Shown here piece after piece: positions 60,386-64,000 of a stretch of DNA of 64,000 nucleotides; position 1 is the first letter of the stretch, and each line of letters starts with the position of its first letter. A model generated the notes under the pieces. The model saw only the letters and a list, made by a program, of their open reading frames with translations, did no database searches and was not told the origin of the DNA. The stretch is taken from contig NZ_BBXE01000021.1 of NCBI RefSeq assembly GCF_001570565.1, forward strand, positions 1-64,000. Reading direction: 5' to 3'. Source of the DNA: Herbidospora yilanensis. GTDB taxonomy: Bacteria > Actinomycetota > Actinomycetes > Streptosporangiales > Streptosporangiaceae. The translations under genes and the position numbers were made by a program.

Positions 60386-61117
60386 GTGCTGATCCTCCTG
60401 CCGCCCTCGGAGGGCAAGGCGGCCTCCGGCCGGGGTCGTCCCGTCGATCTCGACTCGCTGAGCTTCCCGGAGCTGACCTCCTCCCGCGAGAAGGTCCTCG
60501 ACGCGCTCATCGACCTCTGCCACACCCCCGAGCAGGCCCGCCAGGTTCTCGGCCTGCCTCCCGGCCTGGCCGGCGAGATCGGCCGCAACCAGGGGCTGCG
60601 ATCAGCCCGCACCGTCAAGGTCTCCGATCTCTACACCGGCGTCCTCTACGACGCCCTCAGCCTCGCCACGCTCGATTCCAAGGCCAGGGCCCGCGCCACG
60701 AAACGGCTCGTCGTGTTCTCGGGGCTCTGGGGGGCGCTCAGGCTCGGCGACCGGGTCCCGCCCTACCGGCTCTCGATGGGGGTCCGCCTGCCGCCGGTCG
60801 GCGGCCTGGCCGCGTTCTGGAAGCCGGGCCTCGCCCAGGTCCTCGACGGGGGCGCGGGGCTCGTGGTCGATCTCCGGTCGTCGACCTACGCCGCGGCCTG
60901 GAAACCCAGGAGGGAGACGGTCGCGGTCAGGGTTTTGCGGCACGACGGCACCGTCGTCAGCCACATGGCCAAGCTCACCCGGGGTCTGATCGCCCGGTCG
61001 CTGGTGGAGAGCCCCGCCCCGGCGAAGGACGCCGGCGAGCTCGCCCACCTGCTGACCAGGCTCGGTCATGCCGTCGAGCTCCACCCCGGCAGGCTCGACG
61101 TGGTGCTCAGTTCGTGA
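60386..61117 (+). CDS. yaaA: YaaA/DUF328 peroxide stress protein
   Basis: 243 residues. LILLPPSEGKAASGRG, DLYTGVLYDALSLATL, RLVVFSGLWGALRLGDRVPPYRLSMG and VVDLRSSTYAAAW are the DUF328 motifs. In E. coli YaaA lowers free iron and protects DNA and proteins from peroxide. Its last 11 nt overlap the end of the next, convergent gene. Confidence 0.85.
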   Translation: MLILLPPSEGKAASGRGRPVDLDSLSFPELTSSREKVLDALIDLCHTPEQARQVLGLPPGLAGEIGRNQGLRSARTVKVSDLYTGVLYDALSLATLDSKARARATKRLVVFSGLWGALRLGDRVPPYRLSMGVRLPPVGGLAAFWKPGLAQVLDGGAGLVVDLRSSTYAAAWKPRRETVAVRVLRHDGTVVSHMAKLTRGLIARSLVESPAPAKDAGELAHLLTRLGHAVELHPGRLDVVLSS

Positions 61118-62084
61118 TGACGTTCAGTTTGTGGCAGGCCCGCTGAAACTGGTTCTCCGGTTCCCCGCCGAGGTGTGACCACGGCAGTCTGCTGAACCGG
61201 CCGCCCGTCCGCGTGAGATGTCCCCTCGCCGGACGTCGCAGGTCGGACAGGAAGAAGGCGGCTCCGAAGGCGTTGTGGGCCTCGATGGATCGCGGATGGG
61301 CGGGGCCGATCCGGCGCTGCGACCACCGGCCGGCCGCGGCGACGATCTCTCGCTGGGCGTCGAAGCCGAACCAGCCGCCACGTGACATGGGAGTGCGTTC
61401 GGCGGCGACGTTCTCGAAGTGGGCCAGGGGGATCAGGGCCGGCAGGGGGCTGCCCTCGGGGGCGTTGGCGACCACCGTACGGGCGAATTCCAGCATTTCG
61501 GTCGCGGTGCCGCCCCAGCCGGGCGACAGGGTGATCAGCCGGGCCACGTTGGCCGGATAGAGCGTCGGCCAGCGGCGGGCGCATTCGTACCAGACGGAGT
61601 CCTTGTCGCTCCGCGGCCGTTCGAGGCCGACGGCGAGCCAGAGCATCGACTCCCACGGGACCGGGTCGGCGGGCATCAGGCCGGCCGCGGTCACGAGCGG
61701 CTGGCGGGCCGACTCCATGGCGGAGTGGTAGGCCTCCAACCGGCGGGCCTGCACGGCCCGCGCCTTCACTTCGGGTTTTATCTCGAAGGCCTCCTCGATT
61801 CTGGTCCTGCCGAGCCACAACCATAAATCGGGATTCGACTGATCTCTGGCGATGAGGCTCTCGATGCCGCGGCTCATTCCGATCGCGGCGCGGGAGAGGG
61901 CCTCGATACGCAGCGCGCGCACTTCGGGATCGCCTCTGGTGGCGGCCAGGATCGGGACGGCCGCCTCGACGTTACGGCGCTGAACGGCCAGAACCGCCTC
62001 GTCCAGCATGATGTCCGCCCATGGGCGGTCCGGGATCACTCGTGGCCCCCGAGCACGTGCTCGATCCACTTCGATTACTCCCAT
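61107..62084 (-). CDS. Hypothetical protein, helical
   Basis: 325 residues, soluble, helical and repeat-like (AVLAVQRRNVEAAVPILAATRG, RALRIEALSRAAIGMSRGIE, NPDLWLWLGRTRIEEAFEI), resembling TPR arrays in the first half. The second half has WESMLWLAVGLERPRSDKDS and WGGTATEMLEFARTVVANAP. I do not recognise a family. The longer frame to 62150 is not needed; a -10 TATGCT (62098-62093) fits ATG 62084. Confidence 0.6.
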   Translation of the reverse strand: MGVIEVDRARARGPRVIPDRPWADIMLDEAVLAVQRRNVEAAVPILAATRGDPEVRALRIEALSRAAIGMSRGIESLIARDQSNPDLWLWLGRTRIEEAFEIKPEVKARAVQARRLEAYHSAMESARQPLVTAAGLMPADPVPWESMLWLAVGLERPRSDKDSVWYECARRWPTLYPANVARLITLSPGWGGTATEMLEFARTVVANAPEGSPLPALIPLAHFENVAAERTPMSRGGWFGFDAQREIVAAAGRWSQRRIGPAHPRSIEAHNAFGAAFFLSDLRRPARGHLTRTGGRFSRLPWSHLGGEPENQFQRACHKLNVITN

Positions 62085-62101
62085 GGGGCGGCAGCATAGA
62101 A

Positions 62102-62117
62102 GTGACGAGTTGGTCAC
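62102..62117 (-). promoter_or_regulatory. Inverted repeat GTGAC-N6-GTCAC in a promoter
   Basis: GTGAC (62102-62106) and GTCAC (62113-62117) lie within the promoter region of the minus-strand gene starting at 62084, between a TTGCGT (-35-like) and TATGCT (-10-like). A repressor site is possible. Confidence 0.35.
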
Positions 62118-62155
62118 ACGCAACTTTCGTGTTACGCCCAAGTAAAACAAGCACG

Positions 62156-62199
62156 TTAATACGGCCCGGTACGCAATATTGCGTGCCGGGCCGTATTAA
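62156..62199. terminator. Long palindrome after the principal sigma factor
   Basis: A nearly perfect palindrome with 21-nt arms (ACGGCCCGG core, one G-U mismatch) and almost no loop lies 11 nt after the sigma factor stop. It ends in TTAA on both sides. It is a bidirectional terminator or, less likely, a transcription factor site. Confidence 0.65.
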
Positions 62200-62209
62200 C
62201 GGACATCCG

Positions 62210-63880
62210 TTAGTCGAGGTAGTCGCGCAGGACCTGCGAACGCGACGGGTGACGCAGCTTGGACATCGTCTTCGACTCGATCTGGCGGATGCGCTCGCGC
62301 GTCACGCCGTAGACCTTGCCGATCTCGTCGAGGGTCTTGGGCTGACCGTCGGTCAGACCGAACCGCATCGAGACGACGCCCGCCTCGCGCTCGGACAGGG
62401 TGTCCAGAACGCTGTGGAGCTGCTCCTGGAGGAGCGTGAAGCTGACGGCGTCGGCCGGGACGATGGCCTCGGAGTCTTCGATCAGGTCACCGAACTCGCT
62501 GTCGCCCTCCTCTCCGAGGGGGGTGTGGAGCGAGATCGGCTCGCGGCCGTACTTCTGGACCTCGATGACCTTCTCGGGGGTCATGTCGAGCTCGCGGGCC
62601 AGCTCCTCCGGGGTGGGCTCGCGGCCCAGGTCCTGGAGCATCTGGCGCTGCACGCGGGCCAGCTTGTTGATCACTTCGACCATGTGGACCGGGATGCGGA
62701 TGGTCCGCGCCTGGTCGGCCATGGCCCGGGTGATCGCCTGCCGGATCCACCACGTGGCGTAGGTCGAGAACTTGTAGCCCTTGGTGTAGTCGAACTTCTC
62801 GACGGCGCGGATCAGACCGAGGTTGCCCTCCTGGATCAGGTCCAGGAACAACATGCCGCGGCCGGTGTAGCGCTTGGCCAGCGAGACCACCAGGCGGAGG
62901 TTGGCCTCCAGCAGGTGGTTCTTGGCCCGGCGGCCGTCTTCGGCGATCCACTCCAGCTCGGCGCGGACGTCGACGGGGAGCTGGTCACCGTCGGTGCCGA
63001 GCTGCTCCTCGGCGAACAGGCCGGCCTCGATGCGCTTGGCGAGCTCGACCTCCTGCTCGGCGTTGAGCAGGGGGACCTTGCCGATCTGCTTCAGATAGTC
63101 CTTCACCGGGTCGGCGGTGGCGCCGGCGGCGGCGACCTGCGCCACGGGCGCGTCGTCGTCGTCGTCGGTGAGGATCAGGACCTCTTCTTCGACCTTGGCC
63201 ACGACCTCGGCGCCCTTGGGCTCGTCGGTCGTCTCCTCTTCGGAGTCGCCCTCGCCCTCGGACTCGTCGGTCTCGACGTCGACCTCGACGTCTTCGATGT
63301 CCTCGATGTCGAAGTCTTCGATGTCGACGTCTTCGATGTCGTCGTCGTCTTCGGACAGCTCGGCCGACTTGGGCTTCGGCTCGGCCTTACCCGCGGGGGT
63401 GGCGGGACCGGTGGCCGGCGCCTCGCCGGCCTTGGGCTTCGCGGCGGGGACGGTCTTCTTCGCGGACGCGGCGGGCTTCGCAGCCGGGGCGGCCTTCTTG
63501 GCGGCCGGCTTCTTCGCGGCCGGAGCGGGCGCCGGATCGGTCACCACGGCGGTGACGGTCTCGGGCTGCGACTCCTTGGCGGCGGCGGCCTTGGTGGACG
63601 TCTTCTTGACGGGCGCGGCCTTGGTACGGCTCTTCGCGGGGGGCTTCGCCTTCTTCGGCCCCGCGGAGTCTTCGGCGGTGAGCCTGACGATGATGCCCTC
63701 TTTGCTGAGGCTGCGCAGGATTCCAGCGACTTGCGGTACCGGAATGTCCGCTTCCTCGACCGCCCGGCGGACATCCTCGGCTTCGAGGAAACCCTGCGAG
63801 CGCCCACGCTCGAGGAGCTGCTGAATCACTGGCTCGTTCAGCTCCGACGGCTTCGAGCGAGTCGAACTTGCAGGCGACAC
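62210..63880 (-). CDS. Principal RNA polymerase sigma factor (RpoD/HrdB)
   Basis: 556 residues. Region 1.1-like start, then a long variable, Lys/Ala- and acidic-rich segment (about 75-270, [16 protein letters not shown] and [20 protein letters not shown]). Region 1.2-2.4: [65 protein letters not shown]. Regions 3 and 4: [52 protein letters not shown]. It serves the growth-phase promoters. GTG 63880 has GAGAGG at 5 nt; upstream starts are unlikely. Confidence 0.95.
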   Translation of the reverse strand: MSPASSTRSKPSELNEPVIQQLLERGRSQGFLEAEDVRRAVEEADIPVPQVAGILRSLSKEGIIVRLTAEDSAGPKKAKPPAKSRTKAAPVKKTSTKAAAAKESQPETVTAVVTDPAPAPAAKKPAAKKAAPAAKPAASAKKTVPAAKPKAGEAPATGPATPAGKAEPKPKSAELSEDDDDIEDVDIEDFDIEDIEDVEVDVETDESEGEGDSEEETTDEPKGAEVVAKVEEEVLILTDDDDDAPVAQVAAAGATADPVKDYLKQIGKVPLLNAEQEVELAKRIEAGLFAEEQLGTDGDQLPVDVRAELEWIAEDGRRAKNHLLEANLRLVVSLAKRYTGRGMLFLDLIQEGNLGLIRAVEKFDYTKGYKFSTYATWWIRQAITRAMADQARTIRIPVHMVEVINKLARVQRQMLQDLGREPTPEELARELDMTPEKVIEVQKYGREPISLHTPLGEEGDSEFGDLIEDSEAIVPADAVSFTLLQEQLHSVLDTLSEREAGVVSMRFGLTDGQPKTLDEIGKVYGVTRERIRQIESKTMSKLRHPSRSQVLRDYLD

Positions 63881-64000
63881 GAACACCTCTCGAACGAACG
63901 CATGGCGAGAATGGACCCAGGTGGTTGCTTCTTTTCCGATGGCGAGGCCGCGCGGAGGGCGACAAACCATTCTGGCACGCCGCCACACCCCGTACGGCCA

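Overview
The window is about 70% G+C, uses many GTG starts, and carries an almost complete set of chromosomal housekeeping genes of a filamentous actinomycete: a HrdB/RpoD-type principal sigma factor, a ParE/ParC topoisomerase pair, a type II fatty acid synthase operon headed by a FasR-type activator, and families restricted to or typical of Actinobacteria (DUF3145, DUF5997, DUF5998, DUF6247, DUF7455, DUF6286). Gene content and order suggest Streptosporangiales (Streptosporangium/Nonomuraea-like) or a near relative. This placement is inference from gene families only. No tRNA, rRNA, CRISPR array or intact insertion sequence was seen.

Layout. 1-700: decayed tyrosine integrase and a piece of an unknown gene running off the left edge. 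707-3600: secreted LVIVD-repeat protein, divergent DUF305 lipoprotein, then a broken proline-rich membrane gene. 3632-6151: six overlapping minus-strand genes forming an Asp23/Gls24 envelope-stress operon. 6328-12505: small membrane protein, a LysR effector domain without its DNA-binding domain facing DUF5997, a TAP-like secreted hydrolase, a Tat-exported PhoX-like phosphatase, and an AlkD-like protein. 12573-14686: RibD-like reductase, XRE-cupin regulator, DUF6247. 14792-19898: GntR (YtrA type), ABC ATPase, permease, S41 lipoprotein, PAF-acetylhydrolase-like lipoprotein and a small HTH-like protein, all overlapping. 19883-24323: MarR, PD-(D/E)XK-like nuclease, small secreted protein, AlaX editing protein, hemerythrin, WYL regulator, PHP-domain protein. 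24417-26474: acidic membrane protein, ATP-grasp (glutathionylspermidine synthase-like) and DUF350. 26528-27548: VOC protein and AraC regulator.

27613-33760: fasR-fabD-fabH-acpP-fabF followed by an acyl-CoA carboxylase carboxyltransferase, so the malonyl-CoA supply gene sits behind the synthase genes. 34361-38323: DUF3145, then a divergent three-gene module of sigma-70-like factor, small beta-rich protein and CHAT protease, the most interesting candidate system here. 38343-41810: four-gene minus operon (DUF5998, phosphodiesterase, rhodanese, EEP hydrolase). 41868-46189: PatA-type GNAT/acyl-CoA synthetase fusion, PfkB kinase, DUF2306. 46176-49073: NarL-type two-component system and an intracellular GH10 enzyme. 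49087-51674: RecQ helicase fused to a phosphoribosyltransferase-like tail, and a GNAT gene 29 bp away on the other strand. 51712-59743: ParC, SRPBCC/ArsR/VOC group, beta-carbonic anhydrase, GNAT, ParE. 59992-63880: DUF7455, YaaA, an unknown protein and the principal sigma factor.

Two regulatory themes recur. At least ten genes have a TANNNT -10 box ending 5-7 nt before the start codon, the layout of leaderless transcripts. Several operons are built of ATGA/GTGA overlaps, which implies translational coupling. Start codons were chosen from ribosome binding sites, coupling overlaps or these -10 boxes, and often lie downstream of the longest possible reading frame.
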